Below, piece by piece: positions 1 through 6,561 of a DNA stretch of 29,685 nt (position 1 is its first letter; every line of letters begins with the position of its first letter). The notes under the pieces were generated by a model. That model made no database searches, had not been told where the DNA came from, and saw only the letters and a program-made list of their open reading frames with translations. Source of the stretch: Flavobacterium psychrophilum. Its GTDB lineage: Bacteria; Bacteroidota; Bacteroidia; Flavobacteriales; Flavobacteriaceae. The translations under genes were made by a program, and so were the position numbers. Location: positions 1 to 29,685 of the forward strand of contig CAMCTL010000024.1 of NCBI GenBank assembly GCA_945878515.1, read 5' to 3'.

Positions 1-2
1 TA

Positions 3-416
3 GGTTGCGAAACTTTTTGGGCAGTATTCAATACAAAAATCAGACGACCAGAAGCCTTGGCTTTGCCATTCGAACATTTTGAATTGTATCCAGAACAGAA
101 AGCAACACATAATACTTTTTCCAAAATTAATCTCGGAAACGAAACTAAAATGGTCTTTGAAAAAAGGGTTGCTCTGTCGGATTTAGATATTGTCAATCAC
201 GTGAATAACGTAAAATATTTAGAGTGGTGTCTAGATTTTGTTGATGTAAAATTGATCTTAAATCAAAAAATAGAAAGTTTTGAAATGAATTTTATGAAAG
301 AACTATCATTGAAAGACAAAGTCATACTTCACGAAAACGTGAATAATAAATCTACAATTTTTAGCATCACTAAAGATGATAAAACCTGTTTTGCCTTGCA
401 GTTGAACTTGAAATAA
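3..416 (+). CDS. Acyl-ACP thioesterase, 3' part (5' end outside window)
   Basis: The frame is open from the left edge, so this is the C-terminal part (about 137 residues) of a longer protein. It resembles the FatA/FatB-like acyl-ACP thioesterase family, cytoplasmic enzymes that hydrolyse acyl-ACP to free fatty acid and end chain elongation. Visible landmarks are the end of the first hotdog half (TFWAVFNTKIRRPEA, like the W-x-x-x-N-x-x-x-RRP signature) and the start of the second half (DLDIVNHVNNVKYLEWCLD), the HVNN segment being typical of this family. A TTG at 57 is only an internal codon, because the family signature lies upstream of it in the same frame. It converges with the minus-strand RNA-repair operon. 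The N-terminal catalytic half cannot be seen, so chain-length preference cannot be judged. Confidence 0.85.
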   Translation, partial: GCETFWAVFNTKIRRPEALALPFEHFELYPEQKATHNTFSKINLGNETKMVFEKRVALSDLDIVNHVNNVKYLEWCLDFVDVKLILNQKIESFEMNFMKELSLKDKVILHENVNNKSTIFSITKDDKTCFALQLNLK

Positions 417-418
417 AC

Positions 419-449
419 AAAAAAAGCTCCGATTTCTCAAAGCCTTTTT
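419..449 (-). terminator. Rho-independent terminator of the rtcB-prfH-TPR operon
   Basis: On the minus strand an outer AAAAAG/CTTTTT stem (with one bulged G) and an inner CTTTGA/TCGGAG stem (two G-U pairs) are capped by a GAAA tetraloop and followed by seven T. It starts 18 bases after the stop of the TPR gene. The wobble pairs become mismatches on the plus strand, so it should work mainly for the minus-strand operon. Confidence 0.6.
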
Positions 450-466
450 CTAATTTAATCAATAAT

Positions 467-997
467 TTATTTTGATTTCTTTTTGGAAACTTTTTTAGAC
501 TTTTTAGATTTCTTTTTTAGCATATCAATTTTGTCATTAATTCTTTTTTCAACCTCAAGAATATCAGAATCAAAAGAAAATTGTATAGTATGAAGCTCAG
601 CATTTTTAATTTCATTTAATGCTTTCGTAAACTGTTGTTGTGCTTCATAAAGTATGGCTTTCTTTAAAAAAATCTCTGATTTGTTTATTCCTTTTATTGT
701 CAAACCAAAATCTATCAGCTTTTGTGCTTCCTCATAATCTTCATTCAAAATCAAAGTTTGAATATAATAAGGATATACTTCAAGTGCATGAATATTAATA
801 GTCAGTGCTTCTTGAAAATAAGTTTTAGCTTCCTCATAATTCCATAATTGCTCCGCCTGAATTCTCCCGTATAAACACAAAACCATCGTGTTTTTAGCAT
901 CATAAGACAATGCATAATCTAAAGATTCAATAGTTTCTTCAAGCGAATACGGATAATTATCCAAAGCTTGAAAAAGGTATTTATCAATTGTTTTCAT
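467..997 (-). CDS. TPR-like protein with lysine-rich tail, third gene of the RtcB-PrfH operon
   Basis: A 176-residue cytoplasmic protein with no signal peptide. Helix-turn-helix repeats of tetratricopeptide type cover roughly residues 15-130, for example YEEAKTYFQEALTI and YEEAQKLIDFGL. The last 16 residues are almost only Lys and Ser (KKKSKKSKKVSKKKSK), a basic tail of the kind that often contacts RNA or ribosomes. The ATG lies inside the end of prfH (14-base overlap), which indicates translational coupling and joint expression with prfH and rtcB. A role as scaffold or adaptor in RNA repair or ribosome rescue is an inference from position and from the tail. The TPR assignment is by pattern only, and the molecular function is unknown. 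Confidence 0.75.
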   Translation of the reverse strand: MKTIDKYLFQALDNYPYSLEETIESLDYALSYDAKNTMVLCLYGRIQAEQLWNYEEAKTYFQEALTINIHALEVYPYYIQTLILNEDYEEAQKLIDFGLTIKGINKSEIFLKKAILYEAQQQFTKALNEIKNAELHTIQFSFDSDILEVEKRINDKIDMLKKKSKKSKKVSKKKSK

Positions 998-1673
998 TTC
1001 GTAAATTGGTTTTTAATTTCTGACGAACTCCTTTATAGCTTTTATCTGCTTTATCATTTTTGAAATCAGTACCAATAAAAACTCTAATAGGATTTCCACG
1101 CTGAATATTCAGTTGATTCTCCCATTGTTTTCCAACATGGTTCTTAAGCTGCTGTAGTGTTTCGTCTTCTAATTTTTTTAATAATCTTTCTGTTGCCAGT
1201 TTTTTGTTTTGATGTTGTGAACGACTATCCATAGCTACCGCAGCAATTCCTGTTGGAAAATGAGTTGCTCTAATGGCAGAACTTACTTTATTCACGTGCT
1301 GTCCGCCTGCGCCAGAACTTCGCATCGCCTGATAGTGAATGTCATTTTCTGAAATAGTTGTATTTTTCTGATTTTCGATTTCAAAAACACCGATAAACCA
1401 ATTTTTGCGTTTGTGCATTTTCCGAAACTGACTCTGTCCAATCCATTGAATCGTTCCAATCCAAGAATTAGCAAATGGGGCTGCATTTTCTCCTTTTATA
1501 ACAATTGTCGCAGTTTCTACAGTACCATTTTCCTGTCCTACTTCTCTTTGTAATACAGTTGTTTCTAATTGTAGTTCCTCCGCTTCATCTAAAACTTTTT
1601 TAAGCACTTGGGCAACAACCCAAGTGCATTCTGCAGGACCTCGACCCGCTGTTATTTGTATTATTTTTTCCAT
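984..1673 (-). CDS. prfH: Peptide chain release factor H (PrfH)
   Basis: A 229-residue class I release-factor-like protein carrying the catalytic GGQ loop at residues 123-125 (SSGAGGQHVNKVSSAIR), which triggers peptidyl-tRNA hydrolysis in the peptidyl transferase centre. It is much shorter than RF1 or RF2 (about 360 residues) and lacks an ordinary codon-recognition domain, which is characteristic of PrfH. The family is known to be encoded next to RtcB and to act on ribosomes whose decoding centre has been damaged, so that the stalled chain is released and the rRNA can be religated. Here rtcB ends 12 bases upstream and the TPR gene overlaps the 3' end, so all three should be one transcript. 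The C-terminal region is basic (KADKSYKGVRQKLKTNLR). GGQ and the surrounding residues are intact. Confidence 0.93.
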   Translation of the reverse strand: MEKIIQITAGRGPAECTWVVAQVLKKVLDEAEELQLETTVLQREVGQENGTVETATIVIKGENAAPFANSWIGTIQWIGQSQFRKMHKRKNWFIGVFEIENQKNTTISENDIHYQAMRSSGAGGQHVNKVSSAIRATHFPTGIAAVAMDSRSQHQNKKLATERLLKKLEDETLQQLKNHVGKQWENQLNIQRGNPIRVFIGTDFKNDKADKSYKGVRQKLKTNLRNENN

Positions 1674-1685
1674 TTTTAGTTTTTT

Positions 1686-3077
1686 CTATCGGTCCATTCT
1701 AACGATTTTTGGCGTAAAAGTCCCCAGCACTTCGACCAATTCCGTTTGATTTCCCATTACTTTTTCAATGTCTTTGTAAGCCATTGGTGCTTCGTCAATA
1801 TTGCCTCCAATTAAGGCTACATCATGAGCTTTTAATACTTTTTTAATGTCACTTTGTGTGAAAGTACTTTTGCATTTGGCTCTTGAAAACAAACGTCCAG
1901 CTCCGTGTGAAGCCGAATTTAAACTTGCTAGATTTCCTTTTCCTTTTACAATGTAACCCGGAGCCGTCATCGAACCAGGAATTATTCCCAATTGCCCTAC
2001 GTCAGCAGGAGTTGCACCTTTTCTATGTACAATACATTCTTTTCCGTTAATAGTTTCTTTCCAAGCAAAATTGTGATGATTTTCGATCGTAACCACTATT
2101 CGTTTTCCTATAGCTTTGGCTATTCTTCTGTGAATATCATCGTGGCAAGCTTTTGCATATTCACCAGCTAAATTCATTGCTAGCCAATATTCTTGCCCAT
2201 CATGTGTATTCAAATCCAACCAAGCCAAATGCTGTACATTTTTTGGTAATGGGCATTGTTTAGTTGCCAAATAGGTATAATGCTTGGCAATATTTGCACC
2301 CAAACCTCTGGAACCACTGTGCGATAAAACTGCAAAATATTCACCAACGCCAAGCTTCCAATCATTTTCTGGATTGTCGATTTTAGCAACTCCAAATTCA
2401 ACAAAATGGTTTCCTCCTCCAGAACTACCAAGCTGTTTATAAGCTTTAGGTAAAAGACTTTTTAACAAAGGAATGTCTTGAAATTCACTCTTATAAAAAA
2501 CTTCATGATCTGCTTTTACAGTCTGAGTTTCATTCATGCCGAATTTAGTGTTGTCTTTCAAAATCGCTTGCAATTGGTGCTCTTTCCCTTTGAAATAAGT
2601 AGCTGGCAAATCGAAAATCGAAAGACTCATTCGACAACCAATATCAACACCAACTCCATACGGAATAACAGCATTATCTGTTGCTAAAACGCCACCTATT
2701 GGCAAACCATAACCTGAATGTGCATCTGGCATTAAAGCACCAGCAACCGAAATTGGCAATTTCAAAGCGTCATACAATTGAAATTTAGCTTGTTCATCGA
2801 TTTCATTTTCACCAAAAATGGTAAATGGAACACGAGTTGTTTTCAGCTGATGCATTCTTACCTGAACAGGTTTTATCAAACCTTCGGCCACTTTTCCCCA
2901 AGTTCCATGACCATCGAATTTTTCAGGATGAAGTAAAACTTCTTTTGCCTCTGTGAGAATGGCTTCTTTTTTATCTCTTTTTCTATACCTGTTTATCTGC
3001 CCAAGGGCGATGTTTACTGAATTGTTTTTTGGAAAGCCCAATTTAATCAGGTCTTTTCCGGATAATTTATTTCCCAT
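1686..3077 (-). CDS. rtcB: RtcB family RNA-splicing ligase
   Basis: Mn/GTP-dependent RNA ligase that joins 2',3'-cyclic phosphate or 3'-phosphate ends to 5'-OH ends. Starting from the ATG at 3077 it has 463 residues. Metal-site motifs are present: DAHSGYGLPIGG, GVDIGC (Cys148), GGGNHFVEFG (His224), SHSGSRG (His253) and ENHHNFAWKE (His334/335). The histidine that is guanylylated in the family lies in SASHGAGR (His391). A TTG at 3143 would add 22 residues (FKLFSLKKNEF...), but the ATG before GNKLSGKDLIKLGFPKNN matches where I recall bacteroidete homologues beginning. The approximately 70-residue N-terminal segment before the catalytic core is longer than in E. coli RtcB. It is the first gene of the operon with prfH and a TPR gene, which suggests repair of ribotoxin-cleaved RNA rather than tRNA splicing. 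Confidence 0.93.
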   Translation of the reverse strand: MGNKLSGKDLIKLGFPKNNSVNIALGQINRYRKRDKKEAILTEAKEVLLHPEKFDGHGTWGKVAEGLIKPVQVRMHQLKTTRVPFTIFGENEIDEQAKFQLYDALKLPISVAGALMPDAHSGYGLPIGGVLATDNAVIPYGVGVDIGCRMSLSIFDLPATYFKGKEHQLQAILKDNTKFGMNETQTVKADHEVFYKSEFQDIPLLKSLLPKAYKQLGSSGGGNHFVEFGVAKIDNPENDWKLGVGEYFAVLSHSGSRGLGANIAKHYTYLATKQCPLPKNVQHLAWLDLNTHDGQEYWLAMNLAGEYAKACHDDIHRRIAKAIGKRIVVTIENHHNFAWKETINGKECIVHRKGATPADVGQLGIIPGSMTAPGYIVKGKGNLASLNSASHGAGRLFSRAKCKSTFTQSDIKKVLKAHDVALIGGNIDEAPMAYKDIEKVMGNQTELVEVLGTFTPKIVRMDR

Positions 3078-3120
3078 AAATTTTTTAATAATTGTTTGTT
3101 GTTTTGCAAACTCATTTTTT

Positions 3121-3140
3121 TTCAAACTGAATAGTTTGAA
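3121..3140. promoter_or_regulatory. Perfect inverted repeat upstream of rtcB
   Basis: TTCAAACT-gaat-AGTTTGAA is an 8-base perfect inverted repeat with a 4-base spacer, ending 44 bases before the rtcB ATG. It could be a dimeric repressor/activator site or an mRNA hairpin in the leader. No regulator gene is adjacent, so the role is open. Confidence 0.4.
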
Positions 3141-3164
3141 CAAAAACAGCAGCTTGCATAATCT

Positions 3165-3184
3165 TTTATCCTTGTGTGGATAAA
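3165..3184. promoter_or_regulatory. Second inverted repeat upstream of rtcB
   Basis: TTTATCC-ttgtgt-GGATAAA, 7-base perfect arms with a 6-base loop, sits between the terminator at 3227-3262 and the repeat at 3121-3140. With its neighbours it makes the rtcB upstream region unusually structured. Confidence 0.35.
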
Positions 3185-3226
3185 TAATGGAACTGTTATT
3201 CGGGAAAATTTGAAGTGTCTAGAATA

Positions 3227-3262
3227 AAAAAAGCCCGAAACTAAATGTCTTCGGGCTTTTTT
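3227..3262. terminator. Strong rho-independent terminator upstream of rtcB
   Basis: A 13-base perfect stem (AAAAAAGCCCGAA / TTCGGGCTTTTTT) with a 10-base loop and T tracts on either strand. On the minus strand it lies 20 bases after the stop of the 27-codon ORF at 3283-3366 and 150 bases before rtcB. It therefore either ends a separate small transcript or acts as an attenuator for rtcB. Confidence 0.8.
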
Positions 3263-3282
3263 GTATATCTAAAAAATAATTT

Positions 3283-3366
3283 CTAAGATTGAAATAGGCC
3301 ACGAAGAAGTGCTGCACCAAATCCATTTGGTGTAAAGCTTTGAGGTGATGATGTATGTACAAACAT
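3283..3366 (-). CDS. Possible 27-residue peptide or small-RNA gene upstream of rtcB
   Basis: A short frame runs from ATG at 3366 to TAG at 3283 and is followed at once by a strong terminator. The predicted peptide begins MFVHTSSPQSFTPNG and ends FGAALLRGLFQS. It has a Ser/Thr/Pro-rich first half and an amphipathic Leu/Phe/Arg end, with no signal peptide. An 8-base perfect palindrome (CACCAAAT-cc-ATTTGGTG, 3315-3332) lies inside the frame, so the sequence may instead be selected as structured RNA. I see no good promoter: only AATATTTG at about 3404-3411 on the minus strand, one base off the TAnnTTTG consensus and without a -33 partner. I do not recognise the peptide. It could be a leader peptide, a small protein, or a chance frame in an sRNA. 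Confidence 0.35.
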   Translation of the reverse strand: MFVHTSSPQSFTPNGFGAALLRGLFQS

Positions 3367-3563
3367 TTTTCTTCGTTTTTAAAAGGTTATTATTATTTTG
3401 CGTGCAAATATTCAGAATTGCTTTTCGATTTTCCTAATTATTTTTAATAAAAATGGAAAAAAAAATTCATTAGTATGTTAAACCAATTTTTAAAATAGAA
3501 ACAATATCCACAAAATCAGTAACTTATAAAATAAATTATGCAGTTCTAAAAATTAAAATTCAC
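3367..3563. other. AT-rich intergenic stretch without recognisable genes
   Basis: Very AT-rich sequence between the response-regulator terminator and the possible small ORF. I see no frame longer than a few codons, no clear hairpin and no full promoter match. It may contain the promoter of the small transcript upstream of rtcB. Confidence 0.5.
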
Positions 3564-3594
3564 AAAAAAAGGCTCCAATCTATTGAAGCCTTTT
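3564..3594 (-). terminator. Rho-independent terminator of the two-component operon
   Basis: On the minus strand AAAAGGCT pairs with AGCCTTTT, extended inwards by TCAAT/ATTGG (one G-U pair) around a tight loop, followed by seven T. It begins 18 bases after the response-regulator stop at 3612. Confidence 0.75.
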
Positions 3595-3611
3595 AAACAT
3601 TAAAATCTATT

Positions 3612-4316
3612 TTATTTTTTCACTACCAATCTAAATCCTTCTCCATGAATATTTAGAATTTCAACATTTGGATCTAGTTTGAGGTATTTTCTCAACTTGG
3701 CAATATAAACGTCCATACTTCTGGAAGTGAAATAGTTATCATCTCTCCAGATTTTTGTTAAAGCCAATTCTCTTGGCATCAAATCATTTTCGTGTTGAAT
3801 CAACATTTTCAATAATTCGTTTTCTTTCGGAGATAATTTAACCGGTTCTTCTTCATTAAATGACAAGAATCTTAGTTTGGAATTCAAATGAAATTTCCCA
3901 ATGCTAAACTCAAATTGAATTGGCTCAACTTGGGTTACTGATGATTTTCTTTGAATAATTGCTCTAATTTTCATCAGTAAAACCTCAGAGTCAAATGGTT
4001 TGTTCAAATAATCGTCGGCGCCAGCTTTGTATCCTTTGAGCACATCTTCTTTCATAGATTTTGCAGTAAGAAAAATTATTGGCACTTCTTGATTTTTTTC
4101 TCTAATCTCTTTGGCTAAGGTATAGCCATCTTTGTAAGGCATCATTACATCCAAAATGCACAAATCGTAATTGTCTTTCTTGAATTTTTCAAAACCTTCC
4201 ATTCCATTTTTAGCTAAAACAACATCAAAGTCATTTAGCATTAAATAATCTTTTAGAACAGCCCCAAAATTGAGATCGTCTTCTACTAAAAGTATTCTTT
4301 TGTTTACATTTTCCAT
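3612..4316 (-). CDS. OmpR/PhoB-family response regulator
   Basis: A 234-residue cytoplasmic transcription factor. The receiver domain spans about residues 7-120, with acidic residues E12/D13/D14, phosphorylation site Asp56 (CILDVMMP), the switch Thr in FLTAKS and Lys in YLNKPFD. A winged-helix DNA-binding domain covers about 135-233 (SPKENELLKMLIQHENDLMPRE..., ending in the GEGFRLVV wing). It starts 4 bases after the sensor-kinase stop, so the two are a cognate pair on one transcript, and a terminator follows. The C-terminal domain resembles bacteroidete RprY-like regulators, but the regulated genes cannot be told from the sequence. Confidence 0.93.
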   Translation of the reverse strand: MENVNKRILLVEDDLNFGAVLKDYLMLNDFDVVLAKNGMEGFEKFKKDNYDLCILDVMMPYKDGYTLAKEIREKNQEVPIIFLTAKSMKEDVLKGYKAGADDYLNKPFDSEVLLMKIRAIIQRKSSVTQVEPIQFEFSIGKFHLNSKLRFLSFNEEEPVKLSPKENELLKMLIQHENDLMPRELALTKIWRDDNYFTSRSMDVYIAKLRKYLKLDPNVEILNIHGEGFRLVVKK

Positions 4317-4320
4317 ATTT

Positions 4321-5904
4321 CTAATTTATTAATGGTAATTTTATTATGAAGGTACTCCCTTTTCCCTTTTCACTTTCTACAGAAATCTGACCGTTATGGT
4401 CGTCGATAATTTTCTTTACATAAGCTAAACCTAGTCCATGACCTTTTACATCGTGTAAATCTCCTGTGTGCTCGCGATAAAATTTTTCAAAAACTCTTTT
4501 TTGAGCTATTTTACTCATTCCGATACCATTATCTTTGATTTTAATAATCAAAAATTCCTTTACATTTGCTGTAAAGATGTCAATTTGAGGAATATTTGGA
4601 GAATATTTAATGGCATTTTCCAAAATATTCACAATTACATTAATGAAATGAACTTCATTTAACAAAACATTTGTTCGTTCGGCTTCAAAATGTGTACTAA
4701 TTATACCTTGTCGGTCTTCTAAAATTAAATTCACGTGCTCTATTGCATCGTCTATAACTTCTTGAATATTGACCGTTTCTTTGCTAATATCGAGTTCTTT
4801 CTTTTCTAATTTTGATATTCGCAACACATTCTCCACTTGGGCATGCATCCGCTTATTTTCATCCTTAATCATTTGAAGATACTTGAGCACCATCGCCTCA
4901 TTACCAATGATTTTAGGATTTCTTATTGCGTCTAAAGCTAAATTTATTGTCGCTATAGGCGTTTTAAATTCATGTGTCATATTATTAATGAAATCAGATT
5001 TTATCTCCGAAATATGACGCTGACGAATCAATTGGTTCAGTGCACTTGTATAAGCAATAATGATAATGAGCGTAAAAATAATTGACAATAATGTGATTCC
5101 AATAAGCTCCGAAAGCAAAAATTTCTTTTTCTGTGGAAACGACACTTTCAATTCATATTTACTGTTTCCGTCATTATCTGAAAATATAGGTATAGAATAC
5201 GTATTTTCTTCATCATCAATAAAGCCACCCGATTTTACTTTCGTGAGCAAACCACTACTGAAAATCCCAAATTCAAAATTTGTATTTACACCATATTTAA
5301 CCAATTCCTTTTTCAACAAATTTTCTAAATCTTCCTTTGAAACCCTATCGTGCAAAAGCATTGTTGAAGCAATGTCTTTAAAGAAAATTTCAAACTGTGC
5401 TTTATCTAATATGTCTAACCTTCCAGATTTTTCTATTTTTACATCAGCTGTAATACCTTGCTGAACACTTGAATTATCAATATTATTATTGTTATATACT
5501 TCTGTAACTCGCTTAGAGTTAAAGTTTTTAAATTTTACACTATCTAATTTTTTTCCAAAAATAGAAGAAGTAATATCAAAATCTTCCTCTTTTAAAACAC
5601 TTGAATAAACCGTTGTGGTATTGTTCTCATGATTTTTCTGAATATAATAAAACTCAAGTAAATCTACTTTCTGTGGAATTTTTCCTGTGCTATCTTTGTA
5701 CCTATTATACTTATCAAAAAAACTATAGGCTTCTTGTTCTTGAAGTTCATCAGCTACCGTTCCAATCACAGATTTCACATGAAACTTGAATTGCTCATCG
5801 TTGTTATTTAACGAGGTATTGAACCAATACACTTGAACCAAAATTATCCCTATCAGGGATAAACTCATCAACAATATTAATATTCTAAAAAATAATTTAC
5901 TCAT
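4321..5904 (-). CDS. Membrane sensor histidine kinase
   Basis: A 527-residue inner-membrane kinase. Transmembrane segment 1 lies at about residues 7-27 and segment 2 at about 262-285. They enclose a periplasmic sensor region of roughly 230 residues without a domain I recognise. The cytoplasmic part has a HisKA dimerisation domain with His311 in MTHEFKTPIATI, then a HATPase domain with the N box (NILENAIKYSP), G1 (DNGIGM) and G2 (GHGLGLAYVKKIIDDH). There is no clear HAMP domain, since only about 25 residues separate TM2 from the H box. It pairs with the response regulator 4 bases downstream. coaE ends 71 bases upstream, so an own promoter is possible but none is convincing. The stimulus is unknown; family resemblance is to RprX-like kinases of Bacteroidetes. 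Confidence 0.92.
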   Translation of the reverse strand: MSKLFFRILILLMSLSLIGIILVQVYWFNTSLNNNDEQFKFHVKSVIGTVADELQEQEAYSFFDKYNRYKDSTGKIPQKVDLLEFYYIQKNHENNTTTVYSSVLKEEDFDITSSIFGKKLDSVKFKNFNSKRVTEVYNNNNIDNSSVQQGITADVKIEKSGRLDILDKAQFEIFFKDIASTMLLHDRVSKEDLENLLKKELVKYGVNTNFEFGIFSSGLLTKVKSGGFIDDEENTYSIPIFSDNDGNSKYELKVSFPQKKKFLLSELIGITLLSIIFTLIIIIAYTSALNQLIRQRHISEIKSDFINNMTHEFKTPIATINLALDAIRNPKIIGNEAMVLKYLQMIKDENKRMHAQVENVLRISKLEKKELDISKETVNIQEVIDDAIEHVNLILEDRQGIISTHFEAERTNVLLNEVHFINVIVNILENAIKYSPNIPQIDIFTANVKEFLIIKIKDNGIGMSKIAQKRVFEKFYREHTGDLHDVKGHGLGLAYVKKIIDDHNGQISVESEKGKGSTFIIKLPLIN

Positions 5905-5975
5905 CGATACAAAATTAGTATTTTAACAATATAAATAATAATAAATTAACCAAAGATTAACATCAAAGATTTTTG

Positions 5976-6560
5976 TTATGAAATATTTAAAATTTTAAGA
6001 ATTTTTTCAATTTCCATTTTTGTTTTTATTACATCTACATTTTCAATAACAAAATCACTTTTTGCAATACGCTGCTCATCACTCCACTGCGATTTTATTC
6101 GATTTAAAACTTGTTCTCGAGTGGTTTTGTCCCGTTCAATTACTCTTTGAATCCTTAATTCTAATGGCGCCGTAACCGTTACTATCCAATCGCAATTTTT
6201 ATAACTTCCACTTTCAAATAAAATGGCAGTTTCGTAAACAACCAACGGGGCTTTTTTGTGATTCGAAACCCAATCTTGGAAATGTTTTTTTACCGCTGGG
6301 TGAATAATGGCGTTGAGTAGTTTTAATTTTTCGGGATTTCCAAAGACAATTTTGGATAATTTTTCACGGTTCAAAATAGCGCTATCGAAGATTGAGTCTC
6401 CAAAAGTTTTTCTAATTGCATCGGTAATCTCTTCTGATTGCATGAGCTTTCTTGCTTCATCATCAGCTATAAAGATAGGAACATTAGCATCCAGAAAATA
6501 ATTTGCAATTGTGGTTTTTCCACTTCCAATTCCTCCAGTTAATCCAATTATTTTTGTCAT
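5976..6560 (-). CDS. coaE: Dephospho-CoA kinase
   Basis: A 194-residue cytoplasmic enzyme that phosphorylates the 3'-hydroxyl of dephospho-CoA, the last step of CoA synthesis. The P-loop GLTGGIGSGKTTIA is at residues 6-19. The CoA-binding lid follows (FIADDEARKLM, with the conserved D), then HPAVKKHFQDWV and the adenine-side motif VIERDKTTREQVLNRIKSQ. Length is typical of the family. Its start lies 1 base after the stop of the glycosyltransferase gene, so the two are cotranscribed. A second CoA-pathway gene, coaBC, is at 12458-13666 in a separate operon. Confidence 0.96.
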   Translation of the reverse strand: MTKIIGLTGGIGSGKTTIANYFLDANVPIFIADDEARKLMQSEEITDAIRKTFGDSIFDSAILNREKLSKIVFGNPEKLKLLNAIIHPAVKKHFQDWVSNHKKAPLVVYETAILFESGSYKNCDWIVTVTAPLELRIQRVIERDKTTREQVLNRIKSQWSDEQRIAKSDFVIENVDVIKTKMEIEKILKILNIS

Positions 6561-6561
6561 T

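Noticed and set aside
3075..3143. TTG-initiated longer form of RtcB (22 more residues)
   Set aside because: The added residues include the inverted repeat at 3121-3140, the start would be a TTG, and the ATG at 3077 precedes the conserved-looking GNKLSGKDLIKLGFP segment.
5060..5464. 134-codon plus-strand open frame within the sensor kinase gene
   Set aside because: It is antisense to a well-supported kinase and its translation has no recognisable features. It is a by-product of the AT-rich kinase coding sequence.
5910..5929. Promoter just upstream of the sensor kinase (TAATTTTG with TTG)
   Set aside because: The spacer between the two boxes is only about 9 bases, well short of the 17-23 seen elsewhere in this window, and the -7 box is 6 bases from the ATG.
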